The notes: generated by a model from the letters alone, not told the origin. A DNA stretch of 8,276 bases from Lentimicrobium sp. (GCA_013336205.1 JAAXUD010000095.1:1-8276); one strand, 5' to 3'. Positions 1 to 6,671 are shown, counted from the first letter of the stretch. Program-made: numbers and translations.

Positions 1-1026
1 TTTTACCTCACCAAGGATAATTAACGCAGCTACATAAGCAGAATCAGAATAATAGAAGTCACGGAAATAATAGTGACCGGCAAGTTCTCCCCCGAACAAC
101 CCATCAATCTCGCGGAGTTTTAGCGCTGCATAAGCACGGCCAACTCTCCACATATGCATTTTAAATCCTTTGCTTTCAACGTATTCGGTAACTGACTTTG
201 AAGTGCGGATGTCCTGTATGGCATTGCCAGTTAATCCTTTTCCGGCGTAATAACCTGCAAGCACAGCAATCATCATATCGGGCTGAATAAATTGCCCTTT
301 TTCGTCAACAAACATTACCCTGTCCGCATCGCCATCGAAAATAAGCCCGATATCACATTTTTTTTCCAGTACTAGCTTTTTCAGGTCGGCAACATTCTCT
401 TCTTCAAGCGGGTTTGGCTCATGGTTAGGGAAAGTTCCATCCGGTGTGTCGAAAAGGTAAAAATGCTCATTGCCAAATAATTCCTTTACCAGTAGAGATC
501 CCATGCCATTTGAACAGTCAATGGCAATTTTCATCCCATTGAAATTCGTTTGATATTGTGATAAGAACTTAAGATAATCTTCACGGAAATTAAAATTTGA
601 ATAGGTTCCCGGGATGGCGGCAGGTTTTATTTCATAGGTTTCGGCCATCTCAAGCAATTCCGAAAGACCTGAGTCGAACCCCACCGGCAAGGCTTCTTCC
701 CGGGATATTTTAAGTCCGTTGTAGTTTGCCGGATTGTGCGATGCTGTGATCATTACTGAGCCTTTGTAGTTGTACTTTGCTGTTGCCCAGTATATCATGG
801 GTGTGGTACATTCGCCGGCTACCTGAACATCAGCCCCGGCATCGGTAATGCCTTTACACAAATATTCAAGAATTTCGGGAGATGAAATCCTGACATCGTA
901 TCCAACCAGCACCGTTTCAGCATTCAACAGCTGAGGTAGAAAGAAGCCGATTTTATAAACATCGCTGCCACTAAAATCCTGATTATAAATTCCTCTAATA
1001 TCGTATGCTTTGAAAGCTTTTCTCAT
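1..1026 (-). CDS. Phosphohexomutase (phosphomannomutase/phosphoglucomutase), 3' end beyond window
   Basis: Alpha-D-phosphohexomutase family enzyme, which interconverts hexose-6-phosphate and hexose-1-phosphate in the cytoplasm and so feeds sugar-nucleotide synthesis for surface polysaccharides. The window holds the first 342 codons; family members are usually about 450-470 aa, so the C-terminal phosphate-binding domain is missing. Visible landmarks are YDIRG at residues 8-12, the active-site loop TASHNP at 94-99 with the phosphoserine candidate S96, the metal-binding loop DGDADR at 231-236, and the sugar-recognition segment GGELAGH at 312-318. All key residues are present. The start chosen is the ATG at 1024-1026, which puts YDIRG close to the N terminus as is normal. 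The frame stays open upstream to the mltG stop codon at 1117-1119, but I see no ATG, GTG or TTG in that extension. It lies last in the visible minus-strand series, 90 bp after mltG. The sequence does not decide between mannose and glucose substrate. Confidence 0.95.
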   Translation of the reverse strand, partial: MRKAFKAYDIRGIYNQDFSGSDVYKIGFFLPQLLNAETVLVGYDVRISSPEILEYLCKGITDAGADVQVAGECTTPMIYWATAKYNYKGSVMITASHNPANYNGLKISREEALPVGFDSGLSELLEMAETYEIKPAAIPGTYSNFNFREDYLKFLSQYQTNFNGMKIAIDCSNGMGSLLVKELFGNEHFYLFDTPDGTFPNHEPNPLEEENVADLKKLVLEKKCDIGLIFDGDADRVMFVDEKGQFIQPDMMIAVLAGYYAGKGLTGNAIQDIRTSKSVTEYVESKGFKMHMWRVGRAYAALKLREIDGLFGGELAGHYYFRDFYYSDSAYVAALIILGEVK

Positions 1027-1116
1027 CGTAATAATATCAAACTTTTTACTTTGGCTGGCAGTTGAAAGAGTTTTCCCGTTCTGGGTAAGATTTTCGAGAA
1101 CTGCATTCTGAAACTT

Positions 1117-2199
1117 CTATTTGTAAATATTCTTCCTGTTCAGCGCTTGCTGATATTTCCAGGCATTCAGGTTGTGCTGTTCAAGAGACCGGGCAAAGTT
1201 GTGATATCCGGAGAAATCTTCCCTGGCGCAGAAAAACATGTAATCATGAGGTTCTCTGTTGAGCACAGCATCAATTGATGATATAGACGGTAAACAAATG
1301 GGGCCGGGCGGTAGTCCACGGTATTTGTAAGTATTGTATGGTGATTCAATTTGTTTGTGAATGTTCAGTACCCGTCTCATCTCGAAATCGCCGTGTGCAA
1401 ATACCAGGGTTGGGTCTGCCTCGAGAAGCCAACCTTTTGTTAAACGATTTAAGTAAACGCCGGCAACCCTTGGCTTTTCATCATTCTTGTTTGTCTCTTT
1501 TTCAACTATCGAGGCCAATGTAATAACTTCATGCCTGTTAAGATTAAGAATCCTGAGCTTTTGAGTGCGATCATTATTCCAGAATTTATCAGACTCTGTT
1601 TTCATCCGGTCTATAAATGAATGTGCATCTGTATTCCAATAGAACTCGTATGTATCCGGGATTATAATAGTGAACAGGCTGGTTCTGGTAACGCCAAGTG
1701 AGTCGAGGTAAGCACTGTCATTCAGTAGTCTGAAAAGTGAAAGAGAATCGGCCTCTATTTGTTTGCTGATGCGCCCTGCGAGTTGTTCCGGGGTTCTGAT
1801 ATTATTGAATATTACCTTTACCGGTTCCTGGCGGCCTCCCCTGAGCATATTTACAAGTTCAAGGTTACCCATTTCACTGTTAAGCTTATATCGTCCGGGT
1901 TTAACCAGTTGATCGTACTTCTTGATCCTGGCTACCATTTCAAAACTCCTGCGTTCAATTATCAATCCATGGGTATATAATTGTTTTTTTACACTATCAA
2001 AATTACTTCCGGTTGGAATAGTAAAATAAGCTGTTTCACTTTCTCCGGTATATACATTAGGCTGGTAAACAGCATTGTAAATATACCATCCACCGGCCAG
2101 GATTATAATGATACCGGTAGCCATAACAAGCAGAATCGCACGCCCTGGCCGTTTTCGTGATGATCTGCCGGAGTACCTGGGGTGGTAATATTCGCTCAT
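1117..2199 (-). CDS. mltG: Endolytic murein transglycosylase MltG (YceG-like)
   Basis: MltG cleaves within nascent peptidoglycan strands on the outer face of the cytoplasmic membrane, releasing a 1,6-anhydro end, and is thought to help end glycan polymerisation. The 360-aa product has a short basic cytoplasmic tail (about residues 1-20), one membrane segment (about 21-45), a LysM-like subdomain (about 57-105), then the YceG catalytic domain. The motif ASIVEKET at 229-236 contains E233, which corresponds to the catalytic glutamate of E. coli MltG (E218 there). Other family signatures are RVAGVYLNRL at 244-253, LEADPT at 259-264 and SPYNTYKYRGLPPGPI at 286-301. Length is close to the E. coli protein (340 aa). 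The ATG at 2197-2199 starts 12 bp after the acetyltransferase stop, so the two are probably cotranscribed and possibly translationally linked. I see no Shine-Dalgarno sequence; the upstream bases are A-rich. Confidence 0.96.
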   Translation of the reverse strand: MSEYYHPRYSGRSSRKRPGRAILLVMATGIIIILAGGWYIYNAVYQPNVYTGESETAYFTIPTGSNFDSVKKQLYTHGLIIERRSFEMVARIKKYDQLVKPGRYKLNSEMGNLELVNMLRGGRQEPVKVIFNNIRTPEQLAGRISKQIEADSLSLFRLLNDSAYLDSLGVTRTSLFTIIIPDTYEFYWNTDAHSFIDRMKTESDKFWNNDRTQKLRILNLNRHEVITLASIVEKETNKNDEKPRVAGVYLNRLTKGWLLEADPTLVFAHGDFEMRRVLNIHKQIESPYNTYKYRGLPPGPICLPSISSIDAVLNREPHDYMFFCAREDFSGYHNFARSLEQHNLNAWKYQQALNRKNIYK

Positions 2200-2211
2200 A
2201 GTGCTATTTTT

Positions 2212-2730
2212 TTAATGGTTGATCAATTGCAATAAAAGGGCATCCTTCCATTTATTCCCGGTTCTGGTCCAGTCTCTGCATGTTCCGCTGAGCGTGAATC
2301 CGGCTTTGGTAAATAGTTGAACACTAACTTTATTATCTGGTGCAATATGACAATAAAGCTGGTGTAAATTTAACGTATTGAAACTGTATCTGCAAAGCAT
2401 TGTCAATGCTTCTGAAGCGTATCCTTTGCTGCGCTCCTGGTTGTCAATCAGAATTCCTATTCCTGCCCTGCCGTGCAGGGGATCGAAATCAAAAAGATCA
2501 ATTGCTCCGACAGGCTTATCAGCCTTGCTGTTGTCAGTTATAATTAGTCTTAATTGTTTTGCGGCAAATATATCATGATGACTATTAAGAATATACTGTT
2601 CAATGTCATACCTGGAATAGGGCGCTGCTGTATTGCTGACATGCCATACCGTCGGGTCATTTTCCCAGGCATAAATGAGATCAATATCTGCTGGCTCAGG
2701 TGCTCTCAGGCTGATGTTTGTGCCTTTCAT
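2212..2730 (-). CDS. GNAT-family N-acetyltransferase, RimJ/RimL/SpeG-like
   Basis: A 172-aa GCN5-related acetyltransferase that should move an acetyl group from acetyl-CoA to an amine. The fold is readable: beta-1 with LRAPEPADIDLIYAWENDP at about 8-26, the acetyl-CoA pyrophosphate loop at 98-105 (QERSKGYA, matching Q/R-x-x-G-x-G/A through R100, G103 and A105), and motif B with DNKVSVQLFTKAGF at 132-145. The overall pattern resembles the RimJ/RimL group (ribosomal protein N-termini) and SpeG (polyamines), but the sequence does not fix the substrate. It sits between dapF (68 bp upstream) and mltG (12 bp downstream), so a role in cell-wall metabolism is possible from position only. The ATG at 2728-2730 is the natural start, because the first beta strand follows at once. 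Confidence 0.9.
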   Translation of the reverse strand: MKGTNISLRAPEPADIDLIYAWENDPTVWHVSNTAAPYSRYDIEQYILNSHHDIFAAKQLRLIITDNSKADKPVGAIDLFDFDPLHGRAGIGILIDNQERSKGYASEALTMLCRYSFNTLNLHQLYCHIAPDNKVSVQLFTKAGFTLSGTCRDWTRTGNKWKDALLLQLINH

Positions 2731-2798
2731 TGGGAAATGGTATAACTGACTTATTTATTATCCTTGTTTGAGTAAAAGGTAATACAATCTTTGCGAAG

Positions 2799-3584
2799 CT
2801 AAATTTCAAGTTTGATATCACCCTTGAAAACGAGCTTTACCGGGCCTTCAAGTATAATACTCCTGAAAAAATCTGATTCCGGTTCCATCTTTACAAAAAG
2901 CCTGCCTCCCGGCGTTTCAATATTCCAGCTGGTTTTTCCTGTTGTTAACGCGGCGACAATTGCACAGGCAGTCACACCGGTGCCGCACGAAAGCGTTTCA
3001 TCTTCAACGCCGCGCTCATAAGTCCTGACTTTTAATAAATCGTTGTCAATGCAGAGCCAATCAACATTTATCCCGTTTTGCTTAAATTCATCTGAATACC
3101 TTATACTTCTGCCTTCTTCCGGCACATTAATTTTGTTAACATCACCAACAATATTTACAAAATGTGGGGTGCCTGTGTTAATCCTTGTCTGGTCTCCGTA
3201 TTCAGCCGGAATTTCCACATCGCGCATGCTTATTGCAACTATCCAGTTGTTTTCTGATATAGCCTTAATTTCAGCAGAATGAGGGCCATCTCCTGTCAGA
3301 AAAACCGCCTGATTGCCAGTAATTCCGATCATTGAAGCAAAAGCCACCGCACATCGGGCTCCATTACCGCACATGTCGGCATGACTTCCATCGGCATTGT
3401 AATAAATCATCTCAAAATCATAGCCATCTTTTGGTGCTACGATTATCAATCCATCGGCTCCAATACCAAAGTGTCTGTGGCAAAGAAAGGCAATGCTACC
3501 AGCGGATGGAAACGTTTTTAATTGCCTGCTGTCCAGCATTATAAAGTCATTACCGGTGCCGTGGAATTTGTAAAAAGGTGTCAT
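2799..3584 (-). CDS. dapF: Diaminopimelate epimerase
   Basis: DapF converts LL-diaminopimelate to meso-diaminopimelate in the cytoplasm, giving both the peptidoglycan cross-linking residue and the lysine precursor. It is a cofactor-independent two-base epimerase. From the start used here the protein is 261 aa (E. coli 274). The N terminus FYKFHGTGNDF (4-14) is typical. The catalytic cysteines are C72 in MCGNGARC (71-78) and C200 in LSCGTG (198-203), and the two symmetric halves of the fold are complete. An upstream in-frame ATG at 3609-3611 would add nine residues (MTICQNLEI). I prefer the ATG at 3582-3584 because the family usually begins two to four residues before FYK, and because the TAnnTTTG box at 3628-3635 would leave only about 12 nt of leader for the longer form. 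It is the first gene of the minus-strand envelope operon and is divergent from htrA. Confidence 0.95.
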   Translation of the reverse strand: MTPFYKFHGTGNDFIMLDSRQLKTFPSAGSIAFLCHRHFGIGADGLIIVAPKDGYDFEMIYYNADGSHADMCGNGARCAVAFASMIGITGNQAVFLTGDGPHSAEIKAISENNWIVAISMRDVEIPAEYGDQTRINTGTPHFVNIVGDVNKINVPEEGRSIRYSDEFKQNGINVDWLCIDNDLLKVRTYERGVEDETLSCGTGVTACAIVAALTTGKTSWNIETPGGRLFVKMEPESDFFRSIILEGPVKLVFKGDIKLEI

Positions 3585-3627
3585 TATTTCAAGATTTTGA
3601 CAAATTGTCATATCATTGACAAGGTTA

Positions 3628-3635
3628 CAAAGTTA
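3628..3635 (-). promoter_or_regulatory. Candidate dapF operon promoter, Bacteroidota -7 box
   Basis: Read on the minus strand this is TAACTTTG, a full match to the TAnnTTTG element recognised by the Bacteroidota primary sigma factor. A start site would fall near 3622-3624, about 40 nt before the preferred dapF ATG. I see no clear TTG -33 element at the expected spacing. The box lies inside a tandem 8-bp repeat, TTTGTAAC twice (plus-strand 3624-3639). Confidence 0.45.
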
Positions 3636-3861
3636 CAAAACTAAAACGTAAAATTATATTCCGATAATTAAGTTACTGTAAAGTCTTTTTAAGCATTCGT
3701 CTGTTTATAGTTGAAGGTTGAAAATTTGTAAAGTTTATCGGATACTATTTTGATTAAGTCGCTGACAGTTAATTAATACTGCATTCAAAGCCATGTTGTT
3801 TATATTGTTTCCAAGTGGTTAATCTTCTGCTAACCAACAATTAATGTCAGAGAATCAGATT

Positions 3862-3880
3862 AAAATTGGTTAACAATTTT
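3862..3880. repeat. 7-bp dyad upstream of htrA, possible operator
   Basis: AAAATTG, five bases (GTTAA), then CAATTTT is a perfect inverted repeat about 130 bp before the htrA start. Its centre contains one of the GGTTAA hexamers found repeatedly in this intergenic region. The dyad could be a transcription-factor site. It is too AT-rich and lacks a T-tract, so it is not a convincing terminator. No function is shown. Confidence 0.3.
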
Positions 3881-4008
3881 TAACACCGGCCTATGTAACA
3901 ATGGTATTTAAATTGCGTTTAATCAAACACACGGATAAAGTTTAACCTCTTTACAAACTTACTTATTGGTTTAATTAACCTTTTGTTTTCTAAAATAACT
4001 GACGAATT

Positions 4009-5466
4009 ATGAAACGGATTGCAGGAAGTTTACTGATAGCCATAGCTGGCGGTATTATTGCACTAGGCGCTTATAGCCTGATCAGTAAAAAGGAAGTGAA
4101 ATATTCAAACTATTCAACACAAAACACTCCGGCTTACCTTGCCGGCATGCCCGGTACATCCGGGCCGATGGTATTACCTGATTTTACTGTTGCAGCCAAC
4201 AATACAATACATGCAGTAGTGCATATTAAGACTGAATATGAACGAAAAAGCAGTGTGTATGACTACTTTTTTGACTTCCGGGAATTTTTTGGTGAAAGAG
4301 GGCCTCAGGGAGCACCTGCTCCGTTGGAAGCTTCTGGTTCAGGTGTTATAATCAGTACCGATGGTTATATTGTTACCAATAATCATGTTGTGACTGAATC
4401 CAATAAAATTGAAGTTACCCTAAACGATAAGCGCACTTATACAGCCAGTATTGTTGGAACAGATCCATCAACTGACCTTGCCGTTATTAAAATTGATGCC
4501 AAAGATCTTCCTTATATTTTATATGGAAATTCTGATAATCTTCAGATTGGTGAATGGGTGCTGGCAGTCGGAAATCCCTTTAACCTCACTTCAACAGTAA
4601 CGGCTGGTATTGTAAGCGCCAAAGCACGAAATATCAATATTCTTGGTTCCCCTGACGGATCAACGATTGAATCGTTCATTCAAACTGATGCTGCTGTTAA
4701 CCGGGGTAACAGCGGTGGTGCGCTTGTAAACACCAGGGGTGAACTTGTCGGGATCAACGCGGCAATTGCTTCCGGAACCGGTTTTTATGCCGGATATTCT
4801 TTTGCTATTCCGGTTAATATTGTGAGGAAAGTGGCCAGTGATATCATTGAATTTGGAACTATTCAACGTGGTTTTCTTGGCGTAAGTATTCGCGAACTGG
4901 ACAGTAAACTGGCTGATGAAGAAGGAATCTCAGATATCAGGGGAGTTTTTGTTGCTGATATTTCAGAAGGTGGAGCTGCGCAGGTTGCTGGCATTAAACC
5001 CGGAGACATTATTGTTAACATAGAAGGGATTGCAGTGAATTCTACCTCTGAGTTGCTTGAACTGATTGGGCAGCATCGCCCTGGCGATAAGGTTAATCTT
5101 GCAGTTAAAAGAGGAAATAAGGATATGGACTTCACTGTAACACTTAAGAACCGTGAAGGAAATGTCAGCCTGGTAAAACGTGAAGATGTCGACATACAAT
5201 CAGTCCTTGGCGCCTCTTTAACACCAGTGCCTGAGAAAATATTGTCAGATCTTGAACTGGACTATGGCGTGCAGGTAAGTGTTTTAAGGGATGGTAAACT
5301 CAGGAATGCAGGAGTTCGTCAGGGCTTTATTATTACCGGGGTTGATGGAAAACCTGTAAAAAATATAGATGATCTGACCTCTACATTAGCCAACAAGAAA
5401 GGTGGAGTGCTTGTCGAAGGTATTTACCCGAACAGAACGCGCGCCTACTACGGCTTTGGAATGTAA
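4009..5466 (+). CDS. htrA: HtrA/DegP-family serine endoprotease with two PDZ domains
   Basis: Envelope quality-control protease/chaperone that degrades or holds misfolded periplasmic proteins. The 485-aa product starts with a basic residue pair and a hydrophobic stretch (about residues 5-25), a signal peptide or signal anchor with no obvious lipobox. The chymotrypsin-like domain covers about 60-285 with the complete catalytic triad: H126 in TNNHVV, D156 in STDLAV and S235 in RGNSGG. PDZ1 is about 287-380, beginning RGFLGV. PDZ2 is about 395-475 and more degenerate. The chain ends in an aromatic tail, AYYGFGM, which I recall as common in Bacteroidota homologues. The ATG at 4009-4011 directly precedes the signal sequence. 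It is divergent from dapF and followed by a terminator hairpin, so it is likely monocistronic. Stress regulation is expected for the family; the upstream GGTTAA repeats are the only regulatory hint seen. Confidence 0.95.
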   Translation: MKRIAGSLLIAIAGGIIALGAYSLISKKEVKYSNYSTQNTPAYLAGMPGTSGPMVLPDFTVAANNTIHAVVHIKTEYERKSSVYDYFFDFREFFGERGPQGAPAPLEASGSGVIISTDGYIVTNNHVVTESNKIEVTLNDKRTYTASIVGTDPSTDLAVIKIDAKDLPYILYGNSDNLQIGEWVLAVGNPFNLTSTVTAGIVSAKARNINILGSPDGSTIESFIQTDAAVNRGNSGGALVNTRGELVGINAAIASGTGFYAGYSFAIPVNIVRKVASDIIEFGTIQRGFLGVSIRELDSKLADEEGISDIRGVFVADISEGGAAQVAGIKPGDIIVNIEGIAVNSTSELLELIGQHRPGDKVNLAVKRGNKDMDFTVTLKNREGNVSLVKREDVDIQSVLGASLTPVPEKILSDLELDYGVQVSVLRDGKLRNAGVRQGFIITGVDGKPVKNIDDLTSTLANKKGGVLVEGIYPNRTRAYYGFGM

Positions 5467-5495
5467 ATGCAACATTCTGAGATGCATATGACTAC

Positions 5496-5530
5496 AGGGG
5501 AAGATGGTCACTCCATTTTCCCTTAATTTT
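5496..5530 (+). terminator. Rho-independent terminator after htrA
   Basis: A 12-bp stem (5496-5507 with 5513-5524) closes a 5-nt loop, TCACT. Two pairs are G-U wobbles and the base of the stem is rich in GC pairs. The 3' side is followed by TAATTTTG, a short imperfect T-rich tail. It starts 29 bp after the htrA stop codon and separates htrA from rpoD. The tail overlaps a perfect TAnnTTTG box that may belong to rpoD. Confidence 0.75.
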
Positions 5531-5531
5531 G
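5524..5531 (+). promoter_or_regulatory. Candidate distal rpoD -7 box
   Basis: TAATTTTG matches TAnnTTTG exactly and lies about 115 bp before the rpoD start codon, overlapping the tail of the htrA terminator. Transcription would begin near 5535-5537, at the left arm of a 10-bp inverted repeat. No TTG is seen at the usual -33 distance, so confidence is moderate to low. Confidence 0.35.
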
Positions 5532-5532
5532 T

Positions 5533-5586
5533 ATCTAAACAGCCTTGTTTTACGTATAATCATTACTGAACTTAAACTGTTTAGAT
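5533..5586 (+). repeat. 10-bp inverted repeat in the rpoD leader
   Basis: ATCTAAACAG at 5533-5542 and CTGTTTAGAT at 5577-5586 are exact reverse complements separated by 34 nt. If transcription starts at the distal box, the RNA could form this helix near its 5' end. The right arm overlaps the second TAnnTTTG box at 5582-5589. It could equally be a DNA operator with two half sites. Confidence 0.45.
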
Positions 5587-5589
5587 TTG
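5582..5589 (+). promoter_or_regulatory. Candidate proximal rpoD -7 box
   Basis: TAGATTTG is a second exact TAnnTTTG match, giving an expected start near 5593-5595 and a leader of about 50 nt for rpoD. It overlaps the right arm of the 10-bp inverted repeat. I cannot tell from sequence which of the two boxes is used, or whether both are. Confidence 0.4.
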
Positions 5590-5645
5590 TTATTAATAAG
5601 CAGGGGAGGATTTTGTATACTTCCTTTGCTAAATACAACTAAGCT

Positions 5646-6512
5646 ATGAGACAGCTAAAAATAACAAAATCGATAACCAACCGCGAAACTGCATCGCTTG
5701 ATAAATATTTGCAGGATATTGGTAAGGAGGAATTAATTACTGCAGATGAAGAGGTGCTGCTTGCACAACGTATTCGTCAGGGCGACCAGTGGGCACTCGA
5801 GAAACTTTGCAAAGCCAATCTCCGCTTTGTAGTGTCAGTTGCCAAGCAATATCAGAATCAGGGACTCAGTTTGCCTGACCTTATCAATGAAGGTAATCTG
5901 GGGCTAATTAAAGCTGCACAACGTTTTGATGAAACCCGTGGTTTTAAATTTATCTCATACGCCGTATGGTGGATCAGGCAGAGTATACTTCAGGCACTGG
6001 CTGAGCAGTCACGTATTGTTCGCCTGCCATTGAATCAGGTCGGTTCTCTTAATAAAATAAAGAAAGAATCATCGCGTCTTGAACAGAAATTTGAACGGCC
6101 TCCTTCTTCTGATGAAATTGCTGAAGCATTGGAGATTCCTGAGTATAAGATTGATGCCGCACTCAAAATATCGACCAGGTATATTTCAATGGACGCTCCT
6201 CTTTCGGAAGATGAGGACATGAAATTTATTGACATCTTCATTGATGAGGATACACCTGTAACTGATGCCGGCCTGATGAGGGAGTCACTTGCACGTGAAA
6301 TTCAGCGATCATTGGCTACACTGACCGAAAAAGAGCGCGATGTAGTAAATCTTTATTACGGTATAGGGATGAATCACGGTCTGACACTGGAAGAAATAGG
6401 CGCAAAGTTTGACCTGACACGCGAAAGAGTCAGACAAATAAAAGAAAAGGCTATAAGACGGTTAAAACATACATCAAGGAGTAAATTGCTGAAATCATAC
6501 CTTGGTCAGTAA
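5646..6512 (+). CDS. rpoD: Primary RNA polymerase sigma factor (RpoD/SigA, Bacteroidota type)
   Basis: Housekeeping sigma factor that directs core RNA polymerase to promoters. The 288-aa protein lacks region 1.1, as is normal for the phylum, and begins [14 protein letters not shown]. Region 1.2 is about 16-48. Region 2 is about 51-121, with [18 protein letters not shown] at 78-95 for core binding and [13 protein letters not shown] at 102-114 for -10 recognition and melting. Region 3 is about 130-205. Region 4 is about 226-282, with the helix-turn-helix TLEEIGAKF...[17 protein letters not shown] at 247-273. No key residue looks lost, which argues for the primary sigma factor rather than a paralogue. 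The ATG at 5646-5648 gives the family N terminus exactly. Terminator hairpins on both sides make it an isolated transcription unit. Confidence 0.97.
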   Translation: MRQLKITKSITNRETASLDKYLQDIGKEELITADEEVLLAQRIRQGDQWALEKLCKANLRFVVSVAKQYQNQGLSLPDLINEGNLGLIKAAQRFDETRGFKFISYAVWWIRQSILQALAEQSRIVRLPLNQVGSLNKIKKESSRLEQKFERPPSSDEIAEALEIPEYKIDAALKISTRYISMDAPLSEDEDMKFIDIFIDEDTPVTDAGLMRESLAREIQRSLATLTEKERDVVNLYYGIGMNHGLTLEEIGAKFDLTRERVRQIKEKAIRRLKHTSRSKLLKSYLGQ

Positions 6513-6533
6513 GTGTTTGATAAACAGATGAAT

Positions 6534-6573
6534 AATTGCTTTCTGGTTTTTTTACCGGAAAGCAATTTTTTTT
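6534..6573 (+). terminator. Strong Rho-independent terminator after rpoD
   Basis: A 13-bp stem (6534-6546 with 6555-6567, one U-G wobble) around an 8-nt loop is followed directly by six more T residues. It begins 21 bp after the rpoD stop codon. The long stem and T-tract make this the clearest terminator in the window, so the response regulator downstream needs its own promoter. Confidence 0.9.
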
Positions 6574-6611
6574 AGGAGTTATTGATAATCCTGCATTACA
6601 ATGAGTTGTAA

Positions 6612-6671
6612 ATATTAAGTTTTTTTTACGCTTATTTGAATTACTTTTTCCTGTTTTTCATATTAAGTTTT
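6612..6671 (+). repeat. 12-bp direct repeat before the response regulator
   Basis: ATATTAAGTTTT occurs at 6612-6623 and again at 6660-6671, a 48-bp period. The two copies lie in the AT-rich stretch between the rpoD terminator and the first ATG of the response regulator, where its promoter must be. They may be protein-binding half sites or a remnant of a small duplication. The period is a multiple of three, so both copies read ILSF in the response-regulator frame. Confidence 0.55.

Larger units (their letters stand above)
3612..4008. other. Divergent dapF/htrA intergenic region with repeated motifs
   Basis: About 400 bp of AT-rich DNA with no supportable gene. It should hold the promoters of both dapF (minus) and htrA (plus). 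Contents seen: the dapF -7 box; an 8-bp inverted repeat, TCCGATAA at 3660-3667 and TTATCGGA at 3735-3742; a direct repeat TGTAAAGT at 3677-3684 and 3727-3734; a 6-bp dyad TGGTTA/TAACCA at 3816-3821 and 3831-3836; a 7-bp dyad AAAATTG/CAATTTT at 3862-3880; and four GGTTAA/TTAACC hexamers between 3817 and 3980. I found no TAnnTTTG box oriented towards htrA, so htrA may use an alternative sigma factor or a diverged box. The few ATG-started reading frames here are 14 codons or shorter. Confidence 0.6.

Noticed and set aside
1027..1110. 27-codon minus-strand ORF (MQFSKILPRTGK...) ending in an ATGA overlap with the mutase start
   Set aside because: The overlap looks like translational coupling, but the peptide is short, matches no family I know, and the mutase frame is also open across it. 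Not enough to call a gene.
3844..3945. Short plus-strand ORFs upstream of htrA (9 codons at 3844, 14 codons at 3901)
   Set aside because: Very short, AT-rich, without initiation signals or recognisable peptide. Expected by chance.
4863..5195. 110-codon minus-strand open frame inside htrA
   Set aside because: Ser/Leu/Pro-rich with no domain pattern, and fully inside the clearly coding htrA. It is an antisense shadow.
5551..5556. TATAAT-like sequence (GTATAATC) in the rpoD leader
   Set aside because: The classical -10 hexamer is not the consensus for the Bacteroidota primary sigma factor, and no matching -35 is present. The TAnnTTTG boxes are better candidates.
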